From Sphingomonadaceae bacterium (GTDB taxonomy: Bacteria; Pseudomonadota; Alphaproteobacteria; Sphingomonadales; Sphingomonadaceae), in the NCBI GenBank assembly GCA_025359685.1, contig JANYEY010000061.1, positions 1 to 43,414 of the forward strand: a stretch of 43,414 nt of DNA, given 5' to 3'. Numbering within the stretch: the first letter of the stretch is position 1; each line of letters starts with the position of its first letter. Under the pieces are notes generated by a model. It searched no databases. It was not told where the DNA came from and saw nothing but the letters and a program-made list of their open reading frames with translations. Positions 30,705-40,223 of this stretch are shown piece after piece. A program made the position numbers and the translations under genes.

Positions 30705-30724
30705 GCGTGCCGTGCACGGCACGC
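30705..30724. repeat. Perfect 20-base palindrome upstream of ppiD
   Basis: The sequence is GCGTGCCGTG followed by its exact reverse complement. It lies 30 bases upstream of the ppiD start and about 170 bases from tpiA. As DNA it could bind a dimeric regulator; as RNA it could form an 8-bp hairpin with a TGCA loop in the ppiD leader. I see no T-run that would make it a terminator. Confidence 0.8.
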
Positions 30725-30810
30725 TGCGTTGCCGCGCTTTAGGGGCCAATGCGAAGACAGGCAATGGGGAGAAGCCTGCGGGAACAAGACCGCGCCTTGC
30801 CGCAAGCGCT

Positions 30811-30840
30811 TTGACAAGCGTGCGCAGGGTCGCCTAACCG
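30811..30840 (+). promoter_or_regulatory. Possible tpiA promoter
   Basis: A perfect TTGACA at 30811-30816 is followed after 17-18 bases by a weak CTAACC/TAACCG -10 region at 30834-30840. Transcription would begin about 45 bases before the tpiA start codon. The -35 match is good, the -10 poor, so this is tentative. Confidence 0.4.
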
Positions 30841-30891
30841 CGAGGGAACTTGGCCGCTTGGCTGAATCTGCATTTCAACAGGGAATTCCAA

Positions 30892-31647
30892 ATGCCACAC
30901 CGACCTTACATCGTCGGCAACTGGAAGATGAACGGTACGCGCGCATCGCTGACTGAAGCGCGCGCGATCGATCGCGGTGCTGCGCGCAATCCGGGGGTGA
31001 ACGTGGGAATCGCGCCTCCGGCAACGCTGCTGGCAACGATGGCCGAAGCCGTTGAGACCATCTCGCTTGGCGGGCAAGATTGCCATGCCCAGGCTTCTGG
31101 TGCCTTCACCGGTGATATCTCGGCAGCGATGCTGGCCGATGTTGGTGCCAGCTTCGTAATTGTCGGACACTCCGAACGCCGCTCGTTGCACGGCGAAACC
31201 AATCAACAGGTCAAGGCCAAGGCTGAAGCAGCGCTGGCCGCAGGCCTCGGCGCGATCGTCTGCGTTGGTGAGACCGAGGCTGAGCGCGACGCTGGCAAGG
31301 CAGAGCGCGTCGTTTCGGCGCAGCTCGCTGGCTCGCTGCCTGATGATGCCGGAACTCCGGGGCAGGTAACCGTGGCCTATGAGCCGGTCTGGGCAATCGG
31401 TACCGGCCGGGTTCCGTCCGCAGACGATGTCAGCACCATGCACCGTGCCATCCGCGCTTCGCTCGAAGGCCGTTACGGTGCTGCCAATGCTGGGATGAGG
31501 ATCCTGTACGGCGGCTCGGTCAATGCCGAAAATGCTGCCGAGCTACTGCATTGTGATGAAGTTGGCGGCGCACTGGTGGGCGGGGCAAGCCTTACGGCGG
31601 ACAGCTTCCTCACCATCGTTTCGGCGGTGGCGCCATCCACCGATTGA
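30892..31647 (+). CDS. tpiA: Triose-phosphate isomerase
   Basis: TpiA interconverts dihydroxyacetone phosphate and glyceraldehyde 3-phosphate. From the ATG at 30892, with AGGGA seven bases upstream, the protein has 251 residues. The catalytic residues are K12 (VGNWKMNG), H93 (VGHSERR) and E164 (AYEPVWAIGTG), the last beginning the mobile loop; the phosphate loop YGGSVNAEN is also clear. Fourteen in-frame codons upstream are not family-like. It heads tpiA-secG-pyrG, a common alphaproteobacterial order, divergent from ppiD-trpE. Confidence 0.97.
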   Translation: MPHRPYIVGNWKMNGTRASLTEARAIDRGAARNPGVNVGIAPPATLLATMAEAVETISLGGQDCHAQASGAFTGDISAAMLADVGASFVIVGHSERRSLHGETNQQVKAKAEAALAAGLGAIVCVGETEAERDAGKAERVVSAQLAGSLPDDAGTPGQVTVAYEPVWAIGTGRVPSADDVSTMHRAIRASLEGRYGAANAGMRILYGGSVNAENAAELLHCDEVGGALVGGASLTADSFLTIVSAVAPSTD

Positions 31648-31727
31648 AGGCCCAAATCCCGCTTCGCCTTGCATAGTCGGCGCGGCGTGACTAGATGCCC
31701 GCCAAACCACCCGGAACTGGATTTTCG

Positions 31728-32138
31728 ATGTCGCTCTTCATCTTTCTCACCGTCCTTCAGGCGATCGTCGCTGCGCTGCTGGTTGGCGTCATTCTGGTGC
31801 AGAAATCCGAAGGCGGCGGCCTGGGGACTGGCGGGAGCCCGGCCGGCCTGATGTCGGCGCGCGGCGCGGCTGATTTTATCACCCGGTTGACCGCCATCCT
31901 GGCGACGATTTTCGTGGTGCTTTCGATTGTCCTTGCGGCGCTGGCCGTGAAGTCGAGCGGCAACCGCGAAATCGACAATTCGCTTAACCGTACGGTCGCG
32001 CCGGCCGCGGCGCAGCAGCTCCCGGCCGACGCACTGGGCGGGGCTGCGCAAAATGGCGTTGCTCCGGGCGCGCCGGTGCTGGTTCCGGCTCCGGGCGCTA
32101 CGCCTGCGGCCGCAGCTACCCCCGCCAAGAAGCCCTGA
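31728..32138 (+). CDS. secG: Preprotein translocase subunit SecG
   Basis: SecG is the small accessory subunit of the SecYEG translocon. From ATG 31728 (MSLFIFLTVLQ) it has 136 residues. Two membrane helices (about residues 2-22 and 51-74) flank the conserved loop LVQKSEGGGLGTGG. The C-terminal 50 residues are rich in Ala and Pro and poorly conserved, as in other alphaproteobacteria. It follows tpiA by 80 bases. An upstream in-frame ATG at 31695 is less likely. Confidence 0.93.
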   Translation: MSLFIFLTVLQAIVAALLVGVILVQKSEGGGLGTGGSPAGLMSARGAADFITRLTAILATIFVVLSIVLAALAVKSSGNREIDNSLNRTVAPAAAQQLPADALGGAAQNGVAPGAPVLVPAPGATPAAAATPAKKP

Positions 32139-32162
32139 ACTTTCGTCCCGGCGATCGCGCCC

Positions 32163-32183
32163 GCTGGTCGTAATACGGCCAGC
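32163..32183. other. Hairpin between secG and pyrG
   Basis: GCTGGTCG (32163-32170) pairs with CGGCCAGC (32176-32183), including one G-T pair, around a TAATA loop. No T-run follows, so it is not a typical terminator. A 12-base palindrome CTTAAGCTTAAG lies at 32236-32247, just ahead of pyrG. Together they may affect read-through from secG into pyrG. Confidence 0.5.
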
Positions 32184-32246
32184 AGGGTGTGCAGAGCTGT
32201 GGATTGCCGCATTGGGCGCTTGCCCGCATCCCCTACTTAAGCTTAA

Positions 32247-33893
<1,647 letters not shown>

Positions 33894-34253
33894 CGACAAT
33901 CAATTGCATCGCCGGGTTGTTTCGTCCTCTGCCTCAAATGAGGCGGACAACTAGGCAAAATCCCTTGCCAAAATTGCCCGGAGCCGGTTAGCCCTGCGCA
34001 CTTGGAACGACTCACGTCAGGGGAAGGCGGCGCAGCGATTTTCTAATTCGACTTATTGATTGCCGGGCAAACCATGGCAGGCACGACCTGTAAGGAATTG
34101 CTAGGCGTTTCGGCTTAGACTGCCGGGATACGAGCTTGTCGTACATGATCGTCTTCTGCGACCCGGACGATCATTTACCGACAGGGCGGTGCTCAAGCAT
34201 CGCGGGGGTGGAACGCAAGTTCCACCCCCATATATTAGCTGAATAGTTAGCCG
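33894..34253. other. Gene-free interval with several hairpins
   Basis: This 360-base interval between convergent pyrG and hsp20 contains no convincing reading frame. It holds at least four inverted repeats: GCCTC/GAGGC around AAAT at 33931-33944, GGCAA/TTGCC at 33954-33969, ATGATCGTC/GACGATCAT with a 12-base loop at 34145-34174, and the long stem at 34204-34229. Base composition is lower in GC than the coding sequence. A small non-coding RNA is possible but I recognise none. Confidence 0.5.
34204..34229. terminator. Strong terminator-like hairpin between pyrG and hsp20
   Basis: An 11-bp perfect stem (GGGGGTGGAAC with GTTCCACCCCC) closes a GCAA loop. On the plus strand it is followed by ATATATTA, on the minus strand by GC-rich sequence, so a true T-run is missing on either side. 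It lies 25 bases past the hsp20 stop and 310 bases past the pyrG stop. It probably ends hsp20 transcription or an unidentified plus-strand RNA. Confidence 0.55.
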
Positions 34254-34721
34254 TCAGGCCGCTTCGCTGTTCGAAGTTTCTTTGACCATGGCCAGGGTCT
34301 TCTGGGTCCCGACCGGCACCTTTTTCGGCTTCATCGCCTCAGGCACTTCGCGCACCAGGTCGACGATCAGCAGGCCGTCTTCCAGGTTGGCGCTTTCAAC
34401 CCGCACAAAATCCGCCAGCTCGAAGCGGCGTTCGAAGCCGCGCTGGGCGATGCCGACGTGCAGGAACTGGCTCGCTGAAGCCTCGTCACCCTTCTTGCCC
34501 TGGACCACCAGCAGGTTCTGCTGCGCGGTGATCTCGATGTCGGCGGGCTTGAAGCCGGCAACGGCCACGGTGATACGATAGGCATCTTCGCCGCGGCGCT
34601 CGATGTTAAACGGGGGGTAATTGTCGCCGCTGCCAGCACCGCGCTGGTTCTCCAGCAGGTCGAACAGGCGGTCAAAGCCGACCATGGTGCGGCGATAGGG
34701 AGCGAAATCAGGACGGTTCAT
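34254..34721 (-). CDS. Small heat-shock protein (Hsp20/alpha-crystallin family)
   Basis: This ATP-independent chaperone holds unfolding proteins. From ATG 34721 (MNRPDFAPYRRTMVGFDRLFDLLEN) it has 155 residues, an IbpA-type protein with the N-terminal helix, an alpha-crystallin domain (about residues 37-130: YPPFNIERRGEDAYRITVAVAGF and LENGLL-like LEDGLLIVDL) and a short tail. The upstream leader carries what looks like a ROSE thermometer and an RpoH promoter, so expression should be heat-induced at both transcription and translation. The AGGA ribosome site seven bases from the ATG is part of the thermometer hairpin. Confidence 0.95.
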   Translation of the reverse strand: MNRPDFAPYRRTMVGFDRLFDLLENQRGAGSGDNYPPFNIERRGEDAYRITVAVAGFKPADIEITAQQNLLVVQGKKGDEASASQFLHVGIAQRGFERRFELADFVRVESANLEDGLLIVDLVREVPEAMKPKKVPVGTQKTLAMVKETSNSEAA

Positions 34722-34825
34722 GGCAAAATCCTCAGTTTGAGCAATTGAGCGTTTTCGTTCAGGTTTTAGCTGGGACCCGCAATCGGCATCCCGGTGGTAT
34801 CGCGGGCTTGCAGCCCATGACACCG
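34722..34825 (-). promoter_or_regulatory. ROSE-like RNA thermometer in the hsp20 leader
   Basis: The minus-strand leader folds into consecutive hairpins: an outer CGGTG/CACCG stem with an inner GGGCT/AGCCC stem (34825-34792), then GGGA-CCG/CGG-TCCC (34792-34772), then TGA-CG/CG-TCA with an AAAA loop (34761-34746). The last hairpin (34746-34726) pairs AAUUGCUCA with UGAGGAUUU around AAC, burying the AGGA ribosome site. This helix contains the UUGCU motif opposite AGGA with G-G and U-U mismatches, the known hallmark of ROSE elements. Pairing was worked out by eye. Confidence 0.72.
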
Positions 34826-34831
34826 CACCCG

Positions 34832-34859
34832 ATGTATGTTAGCGCCAGCCTGTTTCAAG
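34832..34859 (-). promoter_or_regulatory. RpoH (sigma-32) type promoter of hsp20
   Basis: On the minus strand CTTGAAA begins at 34859 and is followed, 17 bases after CTTG, by CATACAT and a G four bases on. This resembles the alphaproteobacterial RpoH consensus (CTTG-N17-CYTATNT). Transcription would start near 34825, giving a leader of about 100 bases, the size expected for a ROSE element. The -35 lies beside the grxC ribosome site on the other strand. Confidence 0.65.
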
Positions 34860-34869
34860 AGGAGCTGAA

Positions 34870-35133
34870 ATGACGACCCCGAAAGTCGAAATCTACACCA
34901 AGTGGGGCTGCCCTTACTGCGTGCGGGCCAAGGCCCTGCTCGACAGCAAGGGCGTTGCTTACGAGGAATACGACGTGACCATGGGCGGTCCCAAGAAGGC
35001 CGAAATGATCCAGCGGGTCCCTGGCGCGCAAACCGTGCCGCAAATCCTGATCGCCGGTCAGGCCGTGGGCGGGAGCGACGATCTCGCCGCGCTCGAAAGT
35101 GCGGGCAAGCTCGACGTGCTGCTGGCGGGCTGA
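34870..35133 (+). CDS. grxC: Glutaredoxin 3
   Basis: Glutaredoxin reduces disulfides and glutathione adducts at the expense of glutathione. The 87-residue protein has the thioredoxin fold with active site C14-P-Y-C17, the TVPQILI cis-proline loop and the GGSDDL glutathione-binding motif. An AGGAG ribosome site stands five bases before the ATG. The carbon-nitrogen hydrolase gene begins two bases after the stop, so the two are cotranscribed, a frequent pairing in alphaproteobacteria. Confidence 0.95.
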   Translation: MTTPKVEIYTKWGCPYCVRAKALLDSKGVAYEEYDVTMGGPKKAEMIQRVPGAQTVPQILIAGQAVGGSDDLAALESAGKLDVLLAG

Positions 35134-35135
35134 TC

Positions 35136-35948
35136 ATGCAGCGCATCGCCGTATTGCAGATGACCTCCGGGATCGATCCTGCAGCCAATGCTGCGGCCAT
35201 CGTCCAGGCATCGAACGCGGCGGCGAGGGGCGGAGCGACGATGCTGTTCACGCCCGAGATGTCGATCCTGATCGATCGTGACCGCAGCCGCGGCGCGAAG
35301 CAGATCGTTCCCGAGGCAGACAATCCGGTGCTCGACGAGCTGCGCGGTGCTGCCGCCCGCTCAGGCGTCTGGATCGCGCTCGGTTCGATGGCGGTGCTGC
35401 GTGATGACGGGCGCTGGGCCAACCGCAGCTTTGTGATCGATGGCGGCGGCGCGATCGTCGCCCGCTATGACAAGATCCACATGTTCGATGTCGATCTGGC
35501 GAGCGGCGAAAGCTGGCGCGAATCAAACGCCTATGCCGCCGGGGATGGGGTGGTGACCGCCGAAACGCCGCTTGGCCGCTTGGGCCTGACGATCTGTTAC
35601 GATCTGCGCTTCCCCGCCCTGTTCGAGGCGCATGGGCAAGCCAGGTGCGATGTCATTGCGATCCCCGCCGCGTTCACGGTGCCGACCGGTCAGGCGCACT
35701 GGCACGTGCTGCAACGCGCCCGCGCAATCGAGGCTACCGCCTATGTGGTCTGCGCGGCGCAAGTCGGTTCGCACGAAGACGGTCGGCAGACTTATGGCCA
35801 CAGCATGGTGATCGATCCATGGGGCGAAGTGCTGCTCGATATGGGCGGCGCCAAGGCGGACCTGGCCTTTGCCGAGATTGACCCAACCCGGATCGCCGAT
35901 GTGCGCGCGCAGGTTCCGTGCCTAGCCAACAAGCAGGTTATCGGGTGA
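35136..35948 (+). CDS. Carbon-nitrogen hydrolase (Nit1-like amidase)
   Basis: From ATG 35136 the 270-residue protein belongs to the nitrilase superfamily, with the catalytic triad E41 (FTPEM), K113 (YDKIHMFDVD) and C154 (ICYDLRFP). The YDKIHMFDVDL pattern is typical of the Nit1/omega-amidase branch; Nit1 proteins hydrolyse deaminated glutathione, a damage product. Its position directly after glutaredoxin fits such a glutathione-repair role, which is an inference. DUF1178 follows by ten bases. Confidence 0.9.
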   Translation: MQRIAVLQMTSGIDPAANAAAIVQASNAAARGGATMLFTPEMSILIDRDRSRGAKQIVPEADNPVLDELRGAAARSGVWIALGSMAVLRDDGRWANRSFVIDGGGAIVARYDKIHMFDVDLASGESWRESNAYAAGDGVVTAETPLGRLGLTICYDLRFPALFEAHGQARCDVIAIPAAFTVPTGQAHWHVLQRARAIEATAYVVCAAQVGSHEDGRQTYGHSMVIDPWGEVLLDMGGAKADLAFAEIDPTRIADVRAQVPCLANKQVIG

Positions 35949-35958
35949 TTTCGACGCC

Positions 35959-36423
35959 ATGATCGTGTTCGATCTTGTCTGCCGCGCTGCGGGCCACCGC
36001 TTCGAAGGCTGGTTTGCAAGCTCGGCTGCATTCGATGACCAATCGGCGAGAGGTCTGGTCGCTTGCCCGGACTGCGGTTCGGCCGAGGTCGAAAAGGCAC
36101 TGATGGCGCCTAGCCTGGGCCGCAAGGGCAACCAGATCGCCGCTGCTGCGCCACCTGCCACGTCGCCGATGGCCAGCGGACTTCCCGCGCCCGTACAGGA
36201 GGCGCTGGGCAAGCTGGCGGCGCTGCAGGCGCAAGCACTGAAGCAATCCACCTGGGTGGGTGACGGGTTTGCCGATCAGAGCCGCGCTATGCATTACGGC
36301 GAGCGCGAAGTGGAGACCATCCACGGCCAGGCCACCTTTGCGGAGGCGCAGGCACTGAACGAAGAAGGCATTGCGATCATGCCACTGCCGTTCCCGGTCG
36401 CGCCGCCCGAAGACGTCAACTGA
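35959..36423 (+). CDS. DUF1178 family protein
   Basis: The 154-residue protein begins MIVFDLVCRAAGHRFEGWFASSAAFD and has a single CPDCGS zinc-knuckle-like pair (residues 36-41) plus the earlier C8, followed by EVEKALMAPSLGRK. This pattern is that of DUF1178, an alpha- and betaproteobacterial family of unknown function regularly found after grxC and a nitrilase-like gene. A Pro/Ala-rich linker precedes a conserved C-terminal part with STWVGDGFADQSRAMHYGE. It is probably the last gene of the grxC unit. Confidence 0.9.
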   Translation: MIVFDLVCRAAGHRFEGWFASSAAFDDQSARGLVACPDCGSAEVEKALMAPSLGRKGNQIAAAAPPATSPMASGLPAPVQEALGKLAALQAQALKQSTWVGDGFADQSRAMHYGEREVETIHGQATFAEAQALNEEGIAIMPLPFPVAPPEDVN

Positions 36424-36452
36424 TTGCCAGTCGGGCAGGGCGTAGCTATGCG
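36424..36452 (+). promoter_or_regulatory. Possible tRNA-Arg promoter
   Basis: TTGCCA (36424-36429), 17 bases and TATGCG (36447-36452) lie just upstream of the tRNA, placing the transcription start about three bases before the mature 5' end. The match is moderate. Confidence 0.4.
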
Positions 36453-36461
36453 AACCCAGGC

Positions 36462-36538
36462 GCGCCCGTAGCTCAGCCGGATAGAGCACCAGATTCCTAA
36501 TCTGGGGGCCATGGGTTCGAATCCCGTCGGGCGCACCA
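36462..36538 (+). tRNA. tRNA-Arg (anticodon CCT)
   Basis: The 77-base gene folds as a full cloverleaf: acceptor arm GCGCCCG with CGGGCGC, D-arm GCTC...GAGC, anticodon stem CCAGA/TCTGG with loop TTCCTAA, the GGTTCGAATCC T-arm, and an encoded CCA end. The anticodon CCT at 36496-36498 reads the AGG codon, rare in a GC-rich genome. Confidence 0.97.
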
Positions 36539-36618
36539 ATCCCATCGCCGCACGGCAATTGGCAGGTTCAAGCAGCCCCGGTTCACCGTAAAGTTCAAGC
36601 GCGCTGCAGATTTAATGC

Positions 36619-36648
36619 TTGAACTGTTGATTCAATTATGATTCTAAT
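36619..36648 (+). promoter_or_regulatory. Possible ftsB promoter
   Basis: In a locally AT-rich stretch TTGAAC (36619-36624) is followed after 18 bases by TCTAAT (36643-36648), a five-of-six match to the -10 consensus. The start point would fall at about the ftsB ATG itself. Confidence 0.4.
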
Positions 36649-36654
36649 GCGGCC

Positions 36655-36963
36655 ATGGGCAATCGGGGAACAATTCAGCTGGCAAGTGAGCGTCTCTCGC
36701 ACGGCCTTGCGCTGTTTTGCCTGCTCGCCATGGGTGCTTGGGTCCTGTTCGGCCCCAGCGGCTTGATGGCTTGGAGCGAGAACAATCGCTTGCTGACCGA
36801 ACGCCAGAAGGAACTTCAGGTGCTCACCGCGCAGCGGGACGAGCTGAAGAACCGCGTGGCGTTGGTCGATCCGAATCACGTCGATCCCGATATGGCTGGG
36901 CAGCTGCTTCGCGCGCAACTCAACGTCGTCCACCCGGACGAGATGGTGATGCTGCTCAACTGA
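36655..36963 (+). CDS. ftsB: FtsB/DivIC-type septum formation initiator
   Basis: FtsB links FtsL and FtsQ in the divisome and helps trigger septal peptidoglycan synthesis. The 102-residue protein has one membrane helix (about residues 14-34) followed by a short coiled coil (SENNRLLTERQKELQVLTAQRDELKNRVALVD) and the C-terminal region DPDMAGQLLRAQLNVVHPDEMVML. Its place directly before pdhA is typical for alphaproteobacteria. No ribosome site is visible in front of the ATG. Confidence 0.9.
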   Translation: MGNRGTIQLASERLSHGLALFCLLAMGAWVLFGPSGLMAWSENNRLLTERQKELQVLTAQRDELKNRVALVDPNHVDPDMAGQLLRAQLNVVHPDEMVMLLN

Positions 36964-37099
36964 GCCGGCTACCCGCGCCGATCACGTTCGGCTAATTTCC
37001 TTCCGAAATACGTATGGGACAGTTTCCCTTACGGCGAACTCGCCTTATAGGCCGAGGTTTGCAGCACAGCTGTTTGTCGACCATCCGGGGGAGCCCAAT

Positions 37100-38176
37100 T
37101 TGGCCAAGCCTGCCACTACCCGCAATACGCCCGCCAAGGGCCCTGCCAGCGACGATGCCTTTGCGCTGCGCAGCCTTCAGGACGCGCATCTCGCCAATCC
37201 GCGCTATGCAGCCAGCGACGACGAACTGCTCGCCTTCTACGAGCAGATGCTACTCATCCGGCGGTTTGAGGAAAAGGCCGGCCAGCTTTACGGCCTCGGG
37301 CTGATCGGTGGGTTCTGCCACCTCTACATTGGTCAGGAAGCGGTTGCAGTTGGCTTGCAATCAGCACTCAAACCGGGGCATGACAGCGTCATTACCGGTT
37401 ACCGCGATCACGGCCACATGCTCGCCTACGGGATCGATCCCAAGGTGATCATGGCCGAACTGACCGGGCGCGGCGCGGGCATTTCCAAGGGCAAGGGCGG
37501 GTCGATGCATATGTTCTCGACCGAGCATAAGTTCTACGGCGGCCACGGCATCGTCGGCGCGCAGGTGCCGCTCGGGGCAGGGCTGGCCTTCGCGCATAAG
37601 TACCGTGAGGATGGCGGGCTGTGCCTCGCTTATTTCGGCGACGGTGCAGCCAACCAGGGCCAGGTCTATGAAGCCTTCAACATGGCGGCGCTGTGGAACC
37701 TGCCGATCGTCTTCGTGGTGGAGAATAACGGCTATGCGATGGGCACTGCGGTCACCCGCGGCTCGGCCGAAACACACTTTTACCGCCGCGGCACCGCGTT
37801 CCGCATTCCCGGAATGCATGTCAACGGGATGGACGTGCTTGAAGTGCGCGCGGCTGCCGAACTGGCCTTTGCCCACGTGCGCGAAGGCAAGGGCCCGGTG
37901 CTGATGGAACTGCAGACCTATCGCTATCGCGGGCACTCGATGTCCGACCCGGCGAAGTACCGCACCCGCGAGGAAGTGCAGGAGATGCGCGAAAAGCACG
38001 ATCCGATCGACGCCGCCAAAGCCGAACTGCTGAAGCGCGGCACGAGCGAGGACAAGCTCAAGGAACTTGAAAAGCAAATCCGCAGCAAGGTCGGCGAAGC
38101 AGCTGACTTTGCAGAGAATTCGCCTGAGCCTGAAGCGCCCGAACTCTACACCGATATCCTGGTGGAGAGCTACTGA
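37100..38176 (+). CDS. pdhA: Pyruvate dehydrogenase E1 component, alpha subunit
   Basis: With PdhB this forms the thiamine-dependent E1 enzyme that decarboxylates pyruvate and acetylates lipoyl groups. The 358-residue protein starts at TTG 37100, six bases after a GGGGGAG ribosome site. The thiamine diphosphate motif runs from GDG at 180-182 to NN at 209-210. YRDHGHMLA and [19 protein letters not shown] (the phosphorylation-loop region of the mitochondrial enzyme) are strongly conserved. The stop shares one base with the pdhB start. Confidence 0.96.
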   Translation: MAKPATTRNTPAKGPASDDAFALRSLQDAHLANPRYAASDDELLAFYEQMLLIRRFEEKAGQLYGLGLIGGFCHLYIGQEAVAVGLQSALKPGHDSVITGYRDHGHMLAYGIDPKVIMAELTGRGAGISKGKGGSMHMFSTEHKFYGGHGIVGAQVPLGAGLAFAHKYREDGGLCLAYFGDGAANQGQVYEAFNMAALWNLPIVFVVENNGYAMGTAVTRGSAETHFYRRGTAFRIPGMHVNGMDVLEVRAAAELAFAHVREGKGPVLMELQTYRYRGHSMSDPAKYRTREEVQEMREKHDPIDAAKAELLKRGTSEDKLKELEKQIRSKVGEAADFAENSPEPEAPELYTDILVESY

Positions 38177-39537
38177 TGGGTATCGAACTGAAGATGCCGG
38201 CGCTGTCGCCGACGATGGAAGAAGGCACGCTCGCCAAGTGGCTGGTCAAGGAAGGCGATACGGTCAAATCGGGCGACATCCTCGCCGAGATCGAAACCGA
38301 CAAGGCGACGATGGAATTTGAGTCCATTGATGAAGGCGTGATGGGCAAGATCCTCGTTCCCGAGGGCACCGAAGGCGTCAAAGTCGGCACCGTGATTGCG
38401 GTTATCAGCGGAGTAGGCGAAACTGCGCCTGCTGCCGCGCCTGCTGCCGCGCCTGCTGCTGGGCCGCAGGCAGCCGAGCCCGTGAACCCCGTTACCGTCA
38501 AACCGTCTGCCCAGAAGCCGCGCGCGGCGGACCCAGCTATTCCCGCTGGCACCAACATGACCACCGTTACCGTACGCGAAGCCTTGCGCGATGCCATGGC
38601 CGAGGAAATGCGCCGCGATCCCCGCGTTTTTGTGATGGGCGAGGAAGTGGCGCAGTACCAGGGCGCCTACAAGGTCACCCAGGGCCTGCTCGATGAATTC
38701 GGGCCCAAGCGGGTGATCGATACCCCGATCACCGAGTATGGCTTTGCCGGAATCGGGGCCGGGGCGGCAATGGGCGGTCTGCGCCCGATTGTTGAATTCA
38801 TGACCTTCAACTTCGCCATGCAAGCCATTGATCACGTGATCAATTCAGCAGCCAAGACCAATTATATGTCGGGCGGCCAGATGCGCTGCCCGATCGTGTT
38901 CCGCGGGCCCAACGGTGCAGCTACCCGGGTCGGCGCCCAGCATAGCCAGAACTTCGGTCCATGGTACGCCAGCGTGCCCGGCCTGATCGTGATTGCACCA
39001 TACGATGCAGCAGATGCCAAGGGGCTGCTCAAGGCGGCGATCCGCAGCGAAGACCCCGTGGTCTTCCTCGAAAACGAGCTGGTCTATGGCCGCAGCTTCG
39101 AATTGCCCGAACTTGATGATCACGTGCTGCCGATCGGCAAGGCGAGGATCATGCGCGAAGGCAAGGACGTGACGATCGTATCCTACTCGATCGGCGTCGG
39201 CATGTCGCTCGAAGCGGCGGAAACGCTCGCGGGCGAAGGGATTGATGCCGAAGTGCTCGACCTGCGCACCTTACGTCCGCTCGACAGGGAAGCGGTTCTC
39301 ACCTCGCTCGCCAAGACCAATCGCCTGGTCATCGCCGAGGAGGGCTGGCCGACCTGCTCGATCTCTTCGGAAGTGATGGCAATCTGCATGGAGGATGGCT
39401 TTGACTTCCTCGATGCACCGGTGCTGCGCGTTTGCGATGAGGACGTCCCGCTGCCTTACGCGGCCAACCTTGAGAAGCTGGCGCTGATCGATCCCTCACG
39501 CATCGCCGCGGCAGTGCGCAAGGTCTGCTACCGCTAG
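38176..39537 (+). CDS. pdhB: Pyruvate dehydrogenase E1 component, beta subunit with N-terminal lipoyl domain
   Basis: The 453-residue protein joins a lipoyl domain (residues 1-78, lipoylation site K43 in [11 protein letters not shown]) through an Ala/Pro-rich linker (about 78-125) to the transketolase-type beta subunit. The latter begins [18 protein letters not shown] and contains [17 protein letters not shown] and the C-terminal transketolase domain. A lipoyl domain on E1 beta is a known alphaproteobacterial trait. An E2 gene is not in the window. The TAG stop shares CTAG with the convergent TadE-like gene. Confidence 0.96.
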   Translation: MGIELKMPALSPTMEEGTLAKWLVKEGDTVKSGDILAEIETDKATMEFESIDEGVMGKILVPEGTEGVKVGTVIAVISGVGETAPAAAPAAAPAAGPQAAEPVNPVTVKPSAQKPRAADPAIPAGTNMTTVTVREALRDAMAEEMRRDPRVFVMGEEVAQYQGAYKVTQGLLDEFGPKRVIDTPITEYGFAGIGAGAAMGGLRPIVEFMTFNFAMQAIDHVINSAAKTNYMSGGQMRCPIVFRGPNGAATRVGAQHSQNFGPWYASVPGLIVIAPYDAADAKGLLKAAIRSEDPVVFLENELVYGRSFELPELDDHVLPIGKARIMREGKDVTIVSYSIGVGMSLEAAETLAGEGIDAEVLDLRTLRPLDREAVLTSLAKTNRLVIAEEGWPTCSISSEVMAICMEDGFDFLDAPVLRVCDEDVPLPYAANLEKLALIDPSRIAAAVRKVCYR

Positions 39538-40223
39538 GTGAAGCTGCCGTTGGTGCCGATCTTGGCGTCGCCGTTGTGGGCCGCGCAGTTCTGCACCGGA
39601 TCGGGCGAACCTGCATCGCGTTGATAGATTTGGGACAGGTCGCGGTTGTCGCGCACCGTGAAGGACGCGATCGACGTGATGTCGAGGCTACCGAGGAACT
39701 GCGCCGAAACCAGCGGCTGATAGGTGTAGCTGACCTCGACGAAGATCACGCCGTCGCCGGTCTGTGCAAGCACCTGCTCACCTGCCGGACCCATGCCCGT
39801 TGTGCCAAGAACATCGCCTTCCGAACCGTATTGCGGCGCATAATTCTTGGCCCCGCGGCAGCGCTGCCAGTGGATGTACTGGTTGTCGTTCCCTTGTTCG
39901 ACCTCGAGACTGGAGATGATCACCCGGCCGTTGTCGTAGAGGTTGAGCTTGCCGCCCTGAACCTGCGCGCCGTAGATCACATCGTTGATGTCGCTCTCGT
40001 AGATCTTGCGGTTCTGCAGCGTGCTGGTGTCACCGACGCGGCTGGCGTTATCGGCGATATGTTCGGCGATCTGGCTGACCTTCATGTTGACCAGCGCATA
40101 GTTCGCCTCTTCCGCGCCCCACAGGCCGGCGGTCAGCAGGAACGGCGCGCCCAGCGCGAATTCGGTCATGGCAACGCCCGAACGATTGCGCATCAGCGAC
40201 CGCAGTCTGGTCAGGAAGTTCAT
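39534..40223 (-). CDS. TadE-like pilus assembly protein
   Basis: The 229-residue protein has a short basic leader, then a pseudopilin-like hydrophobic segment ([35 protein letters not shown]) in which the TEFA motif stands just after the likely prepilin-peptidase site. The rest is predicted to be periplasmic and beta-rich. TadE-type minor pseudopilins belong to Flp/Tad adhesive pilus systems. It is the last gene of the cluster, and its start overlaps the upstream TadE-like gene by four bases. Confidence 0.85.
   Translation of the reverse strand: MNFLTRLRSLMRNRSGVAMTEFALGAPFLLTAGLWGAEEANYALVNMKVSQIAEHIADNASRVGDTSTLQNRKIYESDINDVIYGAQVQGGKLNLYDNGRVIISSLEVEQGNDNQYIHWQRCRGAKNYAPQYGSEGDVLGTTGMGPAGEQVLAQTGDGVIFVEVSYTYQPLVSAQFLGSLDITSIASFTVRDNRDLSQIYQRDAGSPDPVQNCAAHNGDAKIGTNGSFT

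Noticed and set aside
35938..36558. A 206-codon minus-strand frame across DUF1178 and the tRNA.
   Set aside because: It runs antisense through a tRNA gene and a recognised protein; the GFEPMAPRLGIW-type peptides seen here are a well-known artefact of reading tRNA genes.
38420..38465. Tandem repeat of GCTGCCGCGCCT units in pdhB as a possible repeat element.
   Set aside because: It encodes the flexible Ala/Pro linker after the lipoyl domain, normal for this protein.
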